Counted from the first letter of the stretch, positions 33,430-42,368 are shown. The stretch: DNA of 64,000 nucleotides from Lentzea albida (GCF_900111005.1 NZ_FOFV01000002.1:186001-250000); one strand, 5' to 3'. Numbers and translations: made by a program. The notes: generated from the sequence alone by a model not told the origin.

Positions 33430-35240
33430 AGCGAGAGCGTCCAGGTGTCGATGGTGCCGACGTCGGCGGTGGCCGCGTCACGGACCCGGAGCGTCCAGGT
33501 GCCGTTGCGGGTCTCCGACGACAGGTTGACCGTGTAGGTCTGGTCGATGTTGTCGGCACTGCCACCGGCACGGTTGTGCAGGTTGTAGGCGGAGCCGTCC
33601 GGCGCGACCAGGTCGACCACGAGGTCACCCTTGTAGGTGTGCTTGATGTGCACCTCGACCGTGCTGCTCGCCGACGCCGTGCCGGTGCAGCCGCTGAACA
33701 CGACCGTCGACGTCACGGTCGCGTTGTCGCGGATCGCGACGTCCGTGCCGTTGGTCTGCGGGGCGCAGGTGGCCGAGCCGACCGTCCACGTGAAGGACGT
33801 GCTGCCCGAACCGCCCGCGGACGCGGTGGCCGTGACGGTCACGTTGTACGTGCCGGCGGTGGTCGCCGTGCCGGTGACGAGACCGTTCGAGGAACCGATC
33901 GACAGGCCGGTCGGCAGACCGGTCGCGGACCACGTGTACGGCGCGGTGCCGCCGGACGCGGACAGCTGCAGGTTCGCCGAGCCGTTCAGCGCGGTGCTCT
34001 GGTTGCCCGGGTTGGTGACCGAGACGCCGGGAACGCCGCCGGTGTTGGTGCGCAGCAAGAGGTTCGCCGAGCCCGAGCCGGGGTTGGTGATCTTGCCGGT
34101 GGTGGCCTGGGCGAGGATCGCCGCGTGCACCTCGGCCGGGGTCTTGGCCGGGTTGTCCGCGAGGTACAGCGCCGCCGCGCCCGCGACGTGCGGGGACGCC
34201 ATCGACGTGCCGCTCATCGTGGCCGTGCCGGTGTTGTTGCTGTACGAGGCGGAGACGATGTTCTCGCCCGGCGCGAACAGGTCGCTGCACGTGCCGTAGG
34301 ACGAGAACGACGCACGCGCGTCGGTGCGGGCCGACGCCATGACGTTGATCGTCTCGGTGACGCGCTGCGGCGAGTACTTGCAGCTGTCGTCGTTGAAGTT
34401 GCCCGCCGCCACGACGTACGTGACGCCACGGCCGATGGACGCGCGCACGGCGTCGTCGAGCACACGGCTCGGCTCGTTCGCCACACCCGTGTAGAGGCTC
34501 ATGTTCGCGACGGCCGGGAGCACGGCGTTCGCGGTGACCCAGTCGACGCCCGCCGCCTCGGTCGCGACGGAGCCGCCGCCGGAGCAGTTGAGCACGCGGA
34601 CGGCCTTGAGCTTGACGTTCTTCGCCACGCCGTAGCTCGCGCCGCCGACGGTGCCGGCGACGTGCGTGCCGTGGCCCTGGCAGTCCTTGCCGTTGCGGCC
34701 GTCGGTGAACGCGTCGAAGCCGAACGACGCGCGGCCGCCGAAGTCGGCGTGGTCGTAGTTGATGCCGGTGTCGATCACGTACGCCGTCACGTTCGGGGCG
34801 CCCGTGCTGTAGCTGTACTTGCTGTCGAGCGGCAGACTCGCCTGGTCGACGCGGTCGAGACCCCACGACGGCGGGTTGAGCTGGTCGGTCAGGACCTGCA
34901 CAGTGCGGTCCTGCTCCACGTAGGCCACGGCCGGGTCGGCGGCGAGGCGCTTGGCCTGCTGCTTCGACAGCGTGGCCGAGAAGCCCTTGAACGCGGCCTT
35001 GTAGGTGAAGCCGAGCTTCGCGCTGTACCGGGACGCGAGGTCACCGGCGCGGCCGCTCACCTCCGACGCCGCCGTGGAGCTCTTCAGCACCACGATGTAG
35101 CTGTCCTGGACCGCGTTCGGCGCGTTCTCGGCGACGATCGGGCCCTCGGGCTGTGCGGCCACGGCCTGGGGAAGCGCGAGCACGGTTCCGGCGACGGCGA
35201 TGGCCGCCACCCCGAGCGTGCGCAGGGTGCGTTGTCTCAT
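33426..35240 (-). CDS. Secreted subtilisin-like serine protease with P-domain
   Basis: A 604-residue extracellular protease: signal peptide (about 1-29), inhibitor I9 propeptide (about 45-115), S8 catalytic domain (about 140-400) with Asp157 in VIDTGIN, His190 in GHGTHVAGT and Ser346 in GTSMASPHVAG, then an Ig-like putative carbohydrate/PKD-type repeat (about 415-500) and a C-terminal proprotein-convertase P-domain (about 505-604, with HTYKGDLVVDLVAPDGS and GTWTLRVRDAA). It resembles proteinase K-type S8A enzymes. GAGGAG precedes the ATG. It follows the sigma factor gene on the same strand after a 163-bp gap. Confidence 0.95.
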   Translation of the reverse strand: MRQRTLRTLGVAAIAVAGTVLALPQAVAAQPEGPIVAENAPNAVQDSYIVVLKSSTAASEVSGRAGDLASRYSAKLGFTYKAAFKGFSATLSKQQAKRLAADPAVAYVEQDRTVQVLTDQLNPPSWGLDRVDQASLPLDSKYSYSTGAPNVTAYVIDTGINYDHADFGGRASFGFDAFTDGRNGKDCQGHGTHVAGTVGGASYGVAKNVKLKAVRVLNCSGGGSVATEAAGVDWVTANAVLPAVANMSLYTGVANEPSRVLDDAVRASIGRGVTYVVAAGNFNDDSCKYSPQRVTETINVMASARTDARASFSSYGTCSDLFAPGENIVSASYSNNTGTATMSGTSMASPHVAGAAALYLADNPAKTPAEVHAAILAQATTGKITNPGSGSANLLLRTNTGGVPGVSVTNPGNQSTALNGSANLQLSASGGTAPYTWSATGLPTGLSIGSSNGLVTGTATTAGTYNVTVTATASAGGSGSTSFTWTVGSATCAPQTNGTDVAIRDNATVTSTVVFSGCTGTASASSTVEVHIKHTYKGDLVVDLVAPDGSAYNLHNRAGGSADNIDQTYTVNLSSETRNGTWTLRVRDAATADVGTIDTWTLSL

Positions 35241-35403
35241 CACTGCTCCTCATTCGCAGGGAACCGCGTGCGACCGCGGGCCGGCCCTCGACGGCCCTAC
35301 TGCGTTGCGGTCACACGCGGTTGCGAAACAGCGTTAGTCCGTTATCGGACGTGATGAGTCTTTAGTTGCGACAACAGGTTGGACAAGCGACTTTCGTACG
35401 GTC

Positions 35404-36342
35404 TCAGCCGGCGAGCGCGAAGAGGTCGTCCCGGTCGCCCGACTGCTTCAGCTGGGCGAGCGACTGCTTCTCGAGCTGGCGGATCCGCTCCCGGGTCAGG
35501 CCGAGCTCCTCCGCGACCTCCTGCAGGGTGCGGGCACGCCCGTCCTCCAGGCCGTAGCGCAGGCGCATGATCCGGCCCTGCCGCTCGGGCAGGACGTCCA
35601 GCAGGGACCGGACGCCCTCGGTGAACTCCTGCTGCTCCACCAGATCCGGCGCCGACATGCCGTCGGTGTCCTGGATCAGGTCGCCCAGGACCGAGTCGCC
35701 CTCGTCGCCGACCGGCGTCTCCAGCGACACGCACGTGCGCGCCGCGTCACGCAGGTCCTGCACGCGCTGCGGCGAACACTTGGCCTCGGCGGCGATCTCC
35801 TCGACCGTCGCCTCGCGCCCGAGCGCCGCGGACAGCTTCTGGCCGATCTTCTTGAGCTTGTTGACCTCTTCGACCACGTGCACCGGCAGGCGCACGGTGC
35901 GGGTCTGCTCGGCCAGGCCGCGCTCGATCGCCTGGCGGATCCACCACATGGCGTAGGTGGAGAACTTGTAGCCCTTGGCGTAGTCGAACTTCTCGACCGC
36001 GCGGATCAGGCCGAGGTTGCCCTCCTGGACCACGTCGCCGAACGGCAGGCCGCGGAACGAGTGCTTCTTCGCGACCGACACGACCAGGCGCAGGTTCGCG
36101 CGGATCATGTGGTCCTTGGCGCGCTCGCCGTCCAGCACGAGCCTGCGGAGCAGGCGGCGGTCGTGCTTCGTCTCACCGGTCTCCAGCAGGTGCGCGGCGT
36201 AGACGCCGGCCTCGATGCGCCGGGACAGGTCGACCTCCTCCGACGCGGTGAGCAGCGGCGTGCGGCCCACCTCGCGCAGGTACTGGCCGACCGAGTCCCC
36301 GTCCTGCTGTCCGGACGCGCGGCTCTTCAGATCTGCGGGCAT
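35404..36342 (-). CDS. Group-2 sigma-70 factor (SigB/HrdB-like)
   Basis: A 312-residue primary-like sigma factor lacking region 1.1. Region 1.2 is DSVGQYLREVGRTPLLTASEEVDLSRRIEAG; region 2 has NLRLVVSVAKKH, GNLGLIRAVEKFDYAKGYKFSTYAMWWIRQAI; region 3 has VEEVNKLKKIG; and region 4 has LPERQGRIMRLRYGLEDG and TLQEVAEELGLTRERIRQLE. It should recognise promoters like those of the housekeeping factor, in stationary or stress conditions. The ATG at 36342 has AAGGGGG upstream; an earlier in-frame start at 36393 lacks one. An RsbW-like ATPase gene lies 1.5 kb away. Confidence 0.94.
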   Translation of the reverse strand: MPADLKSRASGQQDGDSVGQYLREVGRTPLLTASEEVDLSRRIEAGVYAAHLLETGETKHDRRLLRRLVLDGERAKDHMIRANLRLVVSVAKKHSFRGLPFGDVVQEGNLGLIRAVEKFDYAKGYKFSTYAMWWIRQAIERGLAEQTRTVRLPVHVVEEVNKLKKIGQKLSAALGREATVEEIAAEAKCSPQRVQDLRDAARTCVSLETPVGDEGDSVLGDLIQDTDGMSAPDLVEQQEFTEGVRSLLDVLPERQGRIMRLRYGLEDGRARTLQEVAEELGLTRERIRQLEKQSLAQLKQSGDRDDLFALAG

Positions 36343-36420
36343 GACAAATCCCCCTTGTCCGTTGGCAGGAGTGACAGCTGGAAGCAGCTGCACTGTTGTG
36401 TAACGGTTAAGAGGGCTTGG

Positions 36421-37716
36421 TCATTCCGCGGTTTCGGCTGTGACCTCGCCCTCATCCTTTTGCTGACGTTTCAACCGCACCTGCGTGATCGCGTGGTGCT
36501 CGACCTCCAGCACCTCGATCGACCACCCGGAGACGTGCACCACGTCGCCGGGTTCCTCCGGGATGCGGCCCAGCAGCAACAGCACGAGCCCGGCGACCGT
36601 CGAATACGGACCCTGCGGCGCGTCGCGCAGTTCGACGCCGACGTCCACCAGGTCGTGGACCGGGAACGTGCCCAGCAGCTCGATCGAACCGTCCGGTTCG
36701 GTCTTCACCGCCACCACGTCGGAGTCGGTCTCGTCGTAGATCTCACCGACGATCTCCTCCAGCAGGTCCTCGAGCGTCACGATCCCGTCGACGGCGCCGT
36801 GCTCGTCCACGACCAGGGCCAGCTGCTCGTGTTCGGCCTTCATGCGCCGCAACGCGTCGGTGACGCGCACGGAGTCCGGCAGCACCATCGGGGCGCGTGC
36901 CACGTCCAGGACGGCCACCGAGTCGTCGAGCAGGTCGCGCAGGTGCACGACGCCGACCACGTCGTCCAGGTGACCGTCCTTGGTCACCGGGGCCCTCGAA
37001 TGTCCCGATCCCGCCAAGATTTCCCGTGCGGTGGCGGTGTCCAAACCTGCTTCGAGGACGGTCACCTGACGGCGGGGCACCAGGACCTCGCGCAGCCGCC
37101 GTTCGTGGATCTCCAGCGCGCCGGTCATGATCGTGCGTTGTTCCTGGTTGAGATGTTGTTGCACCTCAACGAGATCGCGCAGTTCCTCCGCCGACATCTG
37201 CTCTTCGTCCGCGTTCGGGTCACCACCCAGGACCCGCACCACGAGGTCCGTCGACTTGCTGAGCAACCACACCGCCGGGCGGGAGATCGTCGAGAGCAGG
37301 TCGAGCGTGCTCGCGACGATCTTCGCCCAGCGCACGGCGTACTGCATCGCCAGGCGCTTGGGCGCCAGCTCGCCGAAGACGAGCGTGACGAACGTCAGCA
37401 CCACGGTCACGAGCGCGATCGCGACACCGCTCGCGGCTCCTCCGAGGAAGCTCAGCAGCGGCATGATCGGTTCGGCGAGGGAGACCGCCGCCGTCGCCGA
37501 GGCGAGGAACCCGGAGAGCGTGATGCCGATTTGAATCGTCGCGAAGTACCTGTTCGGATCGCGGGCGAGCCGCACCAGCCGGCGGTGCCCTTCCCTTTCC
37601 AGGGAGCGCAGCTGCCCCTCCCGCAGGGACACGAACGCCATTTCGCTGCCCGCGAATGCCGCGTTCAGCAGAACCAGTACCGCGACCAGCGCGAGGTTGA
37701 AGCCATAGCCGTCCAC
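36421..37716 (-). CDS. CNNM/CorC-family membrane protein with CBS pair
   Basis: A 431-residue membrane protein of the hemolysin-C/CorC (CNNM) family. The DUF21 transmembrane domain covers about 1-180 (ALVAVLVLLNAAFAGSEMAFVSLR and VTLVFGELAPKRLA). A CBS pair (about 205-330) has REVLVPRRQVTVL, HSRAPVTKDG and LVVDEHGAVDGIVTLEDLLEEIVGEIYDE. The C-terminal CorC_HlyC domain (about 340-425) ends the protein. Family members handle Mg2+/Co2+ ions, and the CBS pair senses ATP-Mg. The start is GTG. It diverges from the RsbW-like gene. Confidence 0.94.
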   Translation of the reverse strand: MDGYGFNLALVAVLVLLNAAFAGSEMAFVSLREGQLRSLEREGHRRLVRLARDPNRYFATIQIGITLSGFLASATAAVSLAEPIMPLLSFLGGAASGVAIALVTVVLTFVTLVFGELAPKRLAMQYAVRWAKIVASTLDLLSTISRPAVWLLSKSTDLVVRVLGGDPNADEEQMSAEELRDLVEVQQHLNQEQRTIMTGALEIHERRLREVLVPRRQVTVLEAGLDTATAREILAGSGHSRAPVTKDGHLDDVVGVVHLRDLLDDSVAVLDVARAPMVLPDSVRVTDALRRMKAEHEQLALVVDEHGAVDGIVTLEDLLEEIVGEIYDETDSDVVAVKTEPDGSIELLGTFPVHDLVDVGVELRDAPQGPYSTVAGLVLLLLGRIPEEPGDVVHVSGWSIEVLEVEHHAITQVRLKRQQKDEGEVTAETAE

Positions 37717-37802
37717 ACGTTTGGGGTAGCACGCACGGTGGTATTTCGCACCCTGACGGCCGTCTTGAGCAGCCAGGAGGGCCTCAGCCGAACTGAGGTG
37801 GG

Positions 37803-38204
37803 ATGGAAATGGACACCCCTGAGGTGCTGGACGCCTCCGTGAGGACCTTGCACACCCTGCCGGAGGACGAACCCGACCTCGCCGCCATGCGGGTGTGGGT
37901 CGGATCCCTGCTGAGGGACATGTCCGAGGACGTCAGGCTCGACGTCCTGCTCGTGTGCACGGAACTCGCCAGCAACGCGTACGAGCACGCCGAAGGGCCA
38001 CGTGCCGTGCGGGTGCAACGACACACTGACTTCGTACGGGTGGAGGTCGACGACCACACACCCGGCGAACTGCCGCAGCTGGGTCAGTCCCGGCTCGGCG
38101 ACTCGCGCGGCCGCGGGCTGTTGCTCATCTCACAACTCGCCCGGTGCTGGGGCACACGCGAGTTCAGCGGCGGCAAGACCATTTGGGCCGAGGTGGACGC
38201 ATAG
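37803..38204 (+). CDS. RsbW-like ATP-binding protein
   Basis: A 133-residue HATPase_c_2 protein. The N box is VCTELASNAYEHA, the G1 motif is weak (VEVDDHTPG), and the G2 region reads SRGRGLLLISQLARCWG. Proteins of this size in actinomycetes act as anti-sigma factors or as serine kinases in partner-switching; no partner anti-anti-sigma gene is adjacent. GAGGTGGG precedes the ATG at 37803; an ATG at 37809 is also possible. The group-2 sigma factor 1.5 kb away is a conceivable target, but that is speculation. Confidence 0.88.
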   Translation: MEMDTPEVLDASVRTLHTLPEDEPDLAAMRVWVGSLLRDMSEDVRLDVLLVCTELASNAYEHAEGPRAVRVQRHTDFVRVEVDDHTPGELPQLGQSRLGDSRGRGLLLISQLARCWGTREFSGGKTIWAEVDA

Positions 38205-38283
38205 GCCGTCTGTGCGTTTCGCACGGACAAGACATGACATCGCACGGATAGGCCTTGCGTCGTAGTTCTCCGATTCTCGGAAC

Positions 38284-39024
38284 ATGACGACAACGGTTTC
38301 TCCGGCGGTTCGGCCGCTGGTGCGCCACGGGGCCGAGATGCTCGTGGCGATGCTGGTCGGGATGGCCCTGCTGGGGCCCCTGTGGACGCCTGAACGCGTC
38401 GAGTTCGCCGCCCTGTGGATGGCGGTGTCGATGTCCGTGCCGATGGCGTTGTGGATGCGCTACCGCGGGCACGGCCGGATCCTCGAGATGTGCGCGGCGA
38501 TGGTCGTGCCGTACGCCGTGCTGCTCGTGCCGCACTGGATCGGATGGCTGGATGCCGACACCGTGCTGATGGGCGGGCATCTGCTGATGCTGCCCGCGAT
38601 GGCGCTGGTGGTGGTCCTGTTCCGGCACGAGCACGGGGTGCCGAGCACCAACCCGGTGGTCCGGGCGCTCGGTGACCGCTGGCCGGCCCTGATCGCGCTC
38701 GCGGTCACGTTCGACTTCTGGCAGTCGGCGCTGGTGCCCCCGGTGTGGACTTTGCTGCTGTGCCAGGCGGCGTACCTGTTCTGGGGACGGCGGACGCCGC
38801 GGGTGCAGCTCGCGGTGTTCAGCCTCTACGCGGCGCTGGCGGTCGTCGTGATCGTGGTGTCGGCGTCGGCAGGCGTGCTGCTGATCGCCCTCGGGTGGGG
38901 CGCGCACGCCGTGTGGGACCTCGTGCACCACGTGCGCGACGCCGTCGTGCCGCGCTGGTGGTCGGAGTTCTGCGGGGTGTTCGACCTGGTCATCGCGGTC
39001 ACGATCCTGATCGCGTGGTTCTAG
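38284..39024 (+). CDS. Integral membrane protein of unknown function
   Basis: A 246-residue membrane protein with about seven hydrophobic helices. It has His residues at membrane positions (LVPHWIGW, HLLMLPAMALVVVLFRHEHG) and a conserved-looking C-terminus, GWGAHAVWDLVHHVRDAVVPRWWSEFCGVFDLVIA. This end resembles a family of short actinomycete membrane proteins; function is not known. The ATG lies 6 nt after GATTCT and has no Shine-Dalgarno. The histidine kinase gene starts 4 bp after its stop, so it leads an operon and may form part of a sensory complex. Confidence 0.8.
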   Translation: MTTTVSPAVRPLVRHGAEMLVAMLVGMALLGPLWTPERVEFAALWMAVSMSVPMALWMRYRGHGRILEMCAAMVVPYAVLLVPHWIGWLDADTVLMGGHLLMLPAMALVVVLFRHEHGVPSTNPVVRALGDRWPALIALAVTFDFWQSALVPPVWTLLLCQAAYLFWGRRTPRVQLAVFSLYAALAVVVIVVSASAGVLLIALGWGAHAVWDLVHHVRDAVVPRWWSEFCGVFDLVIAVTILIAWF

Positions 39025-39028
39025 TCTG

Positions 39029-40096
39029 ATGGCGATGACCGACCTCCCGCACACCGCGCTGCGCGGTGCCCTGCACCTGCTGTGGGTCAGCTCGCTCGTC
39101 GTGCCGCTGGTCGCGGTGCTGCGCGAGCCGTCCGCCCTGCGCTGGCTCGGCGTGCTGGGCCTGCTGGTCTTGGCCGTGGCGTTCGCGACGACGTTGCGGG
39201 GCGGACCGCTGTGGGTGCTGGGCGCGGCGATCCTGCTGTCGATGCCGCTGGTGGCCCCCGCCGGGCCGGACGAGCTCTTCACGTGGGCGTGGATCGGCGG
39301 TGCGGCCGCCGGGTTCGCCCCGTTGCTGCTGACCGGGCCGTGGAGGTGGCTGGGCGCCATCGGCGCCGTGGTGGTGTCCGGCGTCGTCGGGCAGGTCGTC
39401 GACCACCACTACTCCGCCTACCAGATGATCGCGGCCTCGGTCGGGCTGACGATCATCGCGATGGCCGGGCTGCCGATGTGGTTCGCGGGGTTGCTCGGGC
39501 AGGCGCGGGCCGGGCGTGAGGCGCAGGCCGAGCTCGCGGTGAGCGAGGAACGGCTGCGGTTCGCCCGCGACGTGCACGACCTGCTGGGACACCGGCTGAC
39601 GGTGATCGCGCTGAAGTCCGAACTGGCCGGACGCCTGGCCTCGTCGGACCCGGAGAGGTCGGCCGCGGAGGCGTTCGAGGCGCAACGGCTGGCGTCCTCG
39701 GCGTTGGAGGAGGTGCGTGACGCTGTGCACGGCTATCGCGCCGTGAACCTGCCCGAGCAGCTTGAGGCCGTGCGAAATGTGCTTCAGGACGCCGGTATCC
39801 GGTGCAGCGTGTCCTCGGTTCCCGTGGAGGGTGAGCGTGCGACGCAGCTGGCTTTGGCGTTGCGCGAGGCGTGCACCAACGTGTTGCGGCACAGCCACGC
39901 GACGTGGTGCATGATCGACGTCGCTGTCGCCGACGAGGAGGTGCGGATGACCGTCACGAACGACGGCGCCGAGAAGCCTTCCAAGGAGGGCAACGGGTTG
40001 CGGGGCCTGCGCGAGCGGCTCGCCGCCGTGGGCGGTCAGGTGTCGGTGGAGAAGTCGGGCGACGTGTTCACGCTGCAGGTCGTGGTGCCGGCGTGA
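39029..40096 (+). CDS. Sensor histidine kinase, DesK-like
   Basis: A 355-residue kinase with about five membrane helices (residues 15-160) and almost no extracytoplasmic domain, as in DesK-type sensors of membrane state. Phospho-His183 is in FARDVHDLLGHRL, the N box is LREACTNVLRHSHA, and the G boxes are VTNDGAEKP and GNGLRGLRERLAAVGG. The TGA overlaps the GTG of the response regulator. The start may be the ATG at 39029 or at 39035. It is the middle gene of a three-gene operon. Confidence 0.92.
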   Translation: MAMTDLPHTALRGALHLLWVSSLVVPLVAVLREPSALRWLGVLGLLVLAVAFATTLRGGPLWVLGAAILLSMPLVAPAGPDELFTWAWIGGAAAGFAPLLLTGPWRWLGAIGAVVVSGVVGQVVDHHYSAYQMIAASVGLTIIAMAGLPMWFAGLLGQARAGREAQAELAVSEERLRFARDVHDLLGHRLTVIALKSELAGRLASSDPERSAAEAFEAQRLASSALEEVRDAVHGYRAVNLPEQLEAVRNVLQDAGIRCSVSSVPVEGERATQLALALREACTNVLRHSHATWCMIDVAVADEEVRMTVTNDGAEKPSKEGNGLRGLRERLAAVGGQVSVEKSGDVFTLQVVVPA

Positions 40097-40698
40097 TCAG
40101 GGTGCTGCTGGCCGACGACGAGGAGCTGATCCGCGACGCCCTCGCGGCGCTGCTCGACCTGGAGCCGGACCTGGAGGTGGTGGCCCGCGCGGGGGACGGC
40201 CGGGCCGCCGTGGAGGCGGCGCGGGCGCACCGCCCGGACGTGGCCGTGGTCGACCTGCAGATGCCGTCGCTGGACGGTCTGGAGGTGACGGCGGAGCTAG
40301 CGCGCGTGCTGCCCTCGTGCGCCGTGGTGATCCTGACGGGACGCGGCCGCCCGCCCCACCTGCAACAGGCACTGCACGCGGGCGCGAAGGGCTTCCTGCC
40401 CAAGGGATCGCCCGGCGGCACGCTGGCCGACGTGATCCGCCGCGTGCACGCCGGCTCCCGCTGGGTCGACCCGGCACTGGCCGCCGACGCGCTGGCCGCT
40501 CCCCCGTGCCCGCTGACGCAGCGGGAGCTGGAGGTGTTGCGGCTCAGCGAGTTCGGCACGCCGGTCACCGAGATCGCGGCGCGCACGTCGTTGTCCGCGG
40601 GGACCGTGCGCAACCACCTGGCGGCCGCGGTCGCGAAGCTCGGGGCGGGCAGCCGCGCGGAGGCGTTCTCCTCGGCGCACGAGCACGGCTGGCTCTGA
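40093..40698 (+). CDS. NarL/LuxR-family response regulator
   Basis: A 201-residue response regulator. The receiver has the ADDEE acidic pair, phosphoacceptor Asp54 in VAVVDLQMPS, ILTGRGRPPHL and GAKGFLPKG. The LuxR helix-turn-helix (about 138-195) reads LTQRELEVLRLSEFGTPVTEIAARTSLSAGTVRNHLAAAVAKL. Start GTG overlaps the kinase stop (GTGA), so translation is coupled. Its target genes are not evident here. It ends 43 bp before the convergent GntR gene. Confidence 0.95.
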   Translation: MIRVLLADDEELIRDALAALLDLEPDLEVVARAGDGRAAVEAARAHRPDVAVVDLQMPSLDGLEVTAELARVLPSCAVVILTGRGRPPHLQQALHAGAKGFLPKGSPGGTLADVIRRVHAGSRWVDPALAADALAAPPCPLTQRELEVLRLSEFGTPVTEIAARTSLSAGTVRNHLAAAVAKLGAGSRAEAFSSAHEHGWL

Positions 40699-40741
40699 GC
40701 TCCCCGCGGTGTCGCTTGTGGACTGTCTCGCGCGGCCGCCG

Positions 40742-41413
40742 TCACCGGTCCGGGTCAGCGGGTTCGTGCGGTGACCGCCCGGACGTGAGGAGCTCGAAGG
40801 CGTGCGCGCGGTGCTCCGCGAACAGCTTCAGCGCACCCTCCACGTTGCCCAGCCGCAGTGCCGCCACCAGGTCCCGGTGCTCGTCGCGGATCTGCTCCAG
40901 GTAGCCGTCCGTGCTCACCTCGACCCGCGTGATCAGGAACAGGTGCACCTGCGACCGGATCGCCTCCCACGCCTGCACCAGCCGCGAATGCCCGGCGGCG
41001 GCGTACACGGCGTCGTGGAACGCGATGTCGCACCGCACCATCTCGTGCGGCGTCGCAGCACGCTCCATCGCCGCCGCGGCAGCCGCAATGTCCTCCATCG
41101 AGGCCCCCGTGGCCACAACGCGCTGCACCGCGAGCACCTCGAGCGCACCCCGCAGACTGTCCAGCTCGGCAACGTCCTGCAACGACAAGACGGCCACCGT
41201 GGCCCCACGGTGCCACTCGGCGCGCACCAGCCCTTCGCCCGCCAGCGACCGCAGCGCGTCCCGGACCGGCCCGCGCGACACCTCGAGCGCCTCGGCCAGC
41301 TCCACCTCGCGCAAGGCACTGCCCGGCGGGTAACGGCCGTCGAAGATCGCCTCGCGGATCATGTCCGCGACCTCGCTGCCCAACCCTCGCCGCCGTGCCG
41401 GCCCCACCGTCAT
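40742..41413 (-). CDS. GntR-family regulator, FadR/FCD subfamily
   Basis: A 223-residue regulator. The winged helix (about 5-70) reads VADMIREAIFDGRYPPGSALREVELAEALEVSRGPVRDALRSLAGEGLV. The FCD effector domain (about 85-210) has AFHDAVYAAAGH and the C-terminal EHRDLVAALRLGNVEGALKLFAEH, whose His residues usually bind a metal. The ATG at 41413 was chosen over 41437 because it leaves both operator palindromes outside the gene and lies 7 nt after a TAACAT hexamer. It is divergent from a VOC gene, its probable target. Confidence 0.92.
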   Translation of the reverse strand: MTVGPARRRGLGSEVADMIREAIFDGRYPPGSALREVELAEALEVSRGPVRDALRSLAGEGLVRAEWHRGATVAVLSLQDVAELDSLRGALEVLAVQRVVATGASMEDIAAAAAAMERAATPHEMVRCDIAFHDAVYAAAGHSRLVQAWEAIRSQVHLFLITRVEVSTDGYLEQIRDEHRDLVAALRLGNVEGALKLFAEHRAHAFELLTSGRSPHEPADPDR

Positions 41414-41421
41414 GTGAGCGA

Positions 41422-41455
41422 TGTTAACAAGTGACATCTTGTCCGAATGTTAACA
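41422..41455. promoter_or_regulatory. Twin GntR operators over divergent -10 boxes
   Basis: Two copies of the palindrome TGTTAACA lie at 41422-41429 and 41448-41455, 26 bp apart; the second extends to AATGTTAACATT. Each contains the TAACAT hexamer sitting 6-7 nt before the start codon of the gene on its side (gntR left, VOC right). One dimer per site would shut both promoters. Confidence 0.75.
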
Positions 41456-41462
41456 TTCCTAC

Positions 41463-41882
41463 ATGCCGAACATCCCACGCTTCCACCTCGCTATGCCCGT
41501 CGACGATCTCGCCGCCGCCCGCCGCTTCTACGGCGAGACCCTCGGCCTCGAACAGGGCCGCAGCTCCGACACGTGGATCGACTGGAACCTGCACGGCCAC
41601 CAGTTCGTCACCCACCTCGCCCCGCCGAAGGCGGAGCGCGTCAGCAACCCGGTCGACGGCCACGACGTGCCCGTCCCCCACTTCGGCCTGGTGCTGACCG
41701 TCGACGAGTTCCAGGTGCTCGCCGACAAGCTGAAGGCCGCCGGCACGAAGTTCGTCATCGAGCCTTACGTGCGGTTCAAGGGGGAGCCGGGCGAGCAGTG
41801 GACGATGTTCCTGCTGGACCCGGCGGGCAACGCGCTGGAGTTCAAGGCTTTCGCGGACGACGCGCAGGTGTTCGCGGTCTGA
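41463..41882 (+). CDS. VOC-family protein under GntR control
   Basis: A 139-residue VOC protein. It opens [30 protein letters not shown], has [10 protein letters not shown] with a likely metal-ligand His, [13 protein letters not shown], and ends [22 protein letters not shown] (metal-ligand Glu). The complete set of ligands suggests an active metalloenzyme, perhaps an extradiol-dioxygenase or glyoxalase relative. The ATG lies 6 nt after TAACAT, with no Shine-Dalgarno. A GntR repressor is divergent, sharing two operators with it, so its ligand may be an organic acid. Confidence 0.9.
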   Translation: MPNIPRFHLAMPVDDLAAARRFYGETLGLEQGRSSDTWIDWNLHGHQFVTHLAPPKAERVSNPVDGHDVPVPHFGLVLTVDEFQVLADKLKAAGTKFVIEPYVRFKGEPGEQWTMFLLDPAGNALEFKAFADDAQVFAV

Positions 41883-41885
41883 CTC

Positions 41886-41910
41886 GGCGGCGCCTCCCGG
41901 AGGCGCCGCC
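41886..41910 (+). terminator. Hairpin terminator after the VOC gene
   Basis: GGCGGCGCCTC and GAGGCGCCGCC make a perfect 11-bp stem with a 3-nt loop, starting 4 bp after the VOC stop. It is GC-only with no T-run. Confidence 0.8.
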
Positions 41911-42285
41911 TCAGGGGCCGCTCAAGAGGCCCGCGGCGGCGAAGGCTCTGCGGCGGCAGGTCTGAGGTGGCGGCCTCGAAGTGGCAGATCCGGCAGGCCT
42001 GCCACAGCCGCCGCCCCTCAGCGTCCGCCGTCGCGGAGCGGCCTTGGCCCCACCCACTCCGGCGCGCCGCCACAAGGCCCGCCCCGCCCGCACCCCAGCC
42101 CCCAGACCCGCCAACGCCGCACGTCGCCCACACCACCCCGACGCTCACGACACCCGCACCACCCGCGCTCGCCACCCGCGCTCACGCTCGCCTCCCCCGA
42201 CTTCCGCCCTCCCGCCGTCCACTCTCCCGACTCCCCACCACCCACAGCCCGGCAACCCACCCATCCCTAAAGACGCCCTAAAAAT
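41911..42285. other. Non-coding C-rich intergenic region before P450
   Basis: No gene is supported here. From about 42030 to 42265 the plus strand is strikingly C-rich and G-poor, a pyrimidine-biased tract with many CCC, ACCC and CACC runs and few regulatory-looking symmetries. Frames crossing it encode only low-complexity Pro/Arg/His peptides. It could be a long untranslated spacer or an R-loop-prone tract. Confidence 0.55.
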
Positions 42286-42314
42286 CTTGCACAACGCGCA
42301 AGTTTGAGTAGCGT
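42286..42314 (+). promoter_or_regulatory. P450 promoter with overlapping palindrome
   Basis: TTGCAC (42287-42292), a 16-bp spacer and TAGCGT (42309-42314) resemble a sigma-70 promoter. CTTGCAC-AAC-GCGCAAG (42286-42302), a 17-bp inverted repeat with one mismatch, covers the -35 box. The convergent TetR regulator downstream of the P450 gene is a candidate to bind it. Confidence 0.6.
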
Positions 42315-42368
42315 GGAGGTGACGCCGAGCCACGACCCGGTCACACCGGGTCAGACAGGGAGAAGGCC

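Noticed and set aside
31386..35354. A 1322-codon open frame on the plus strand
   Set aside because: It runs antisense to the helicase and subtilase genes and out of frame through the phosphotransferase gene; no domain is recognisable.
41901..42300. Small Pro/Arg/His-rich open frames in the C-rich intergenic tract
   Set aside because: No ribosome binding site, no codon-position bias and pure low-complexity products.
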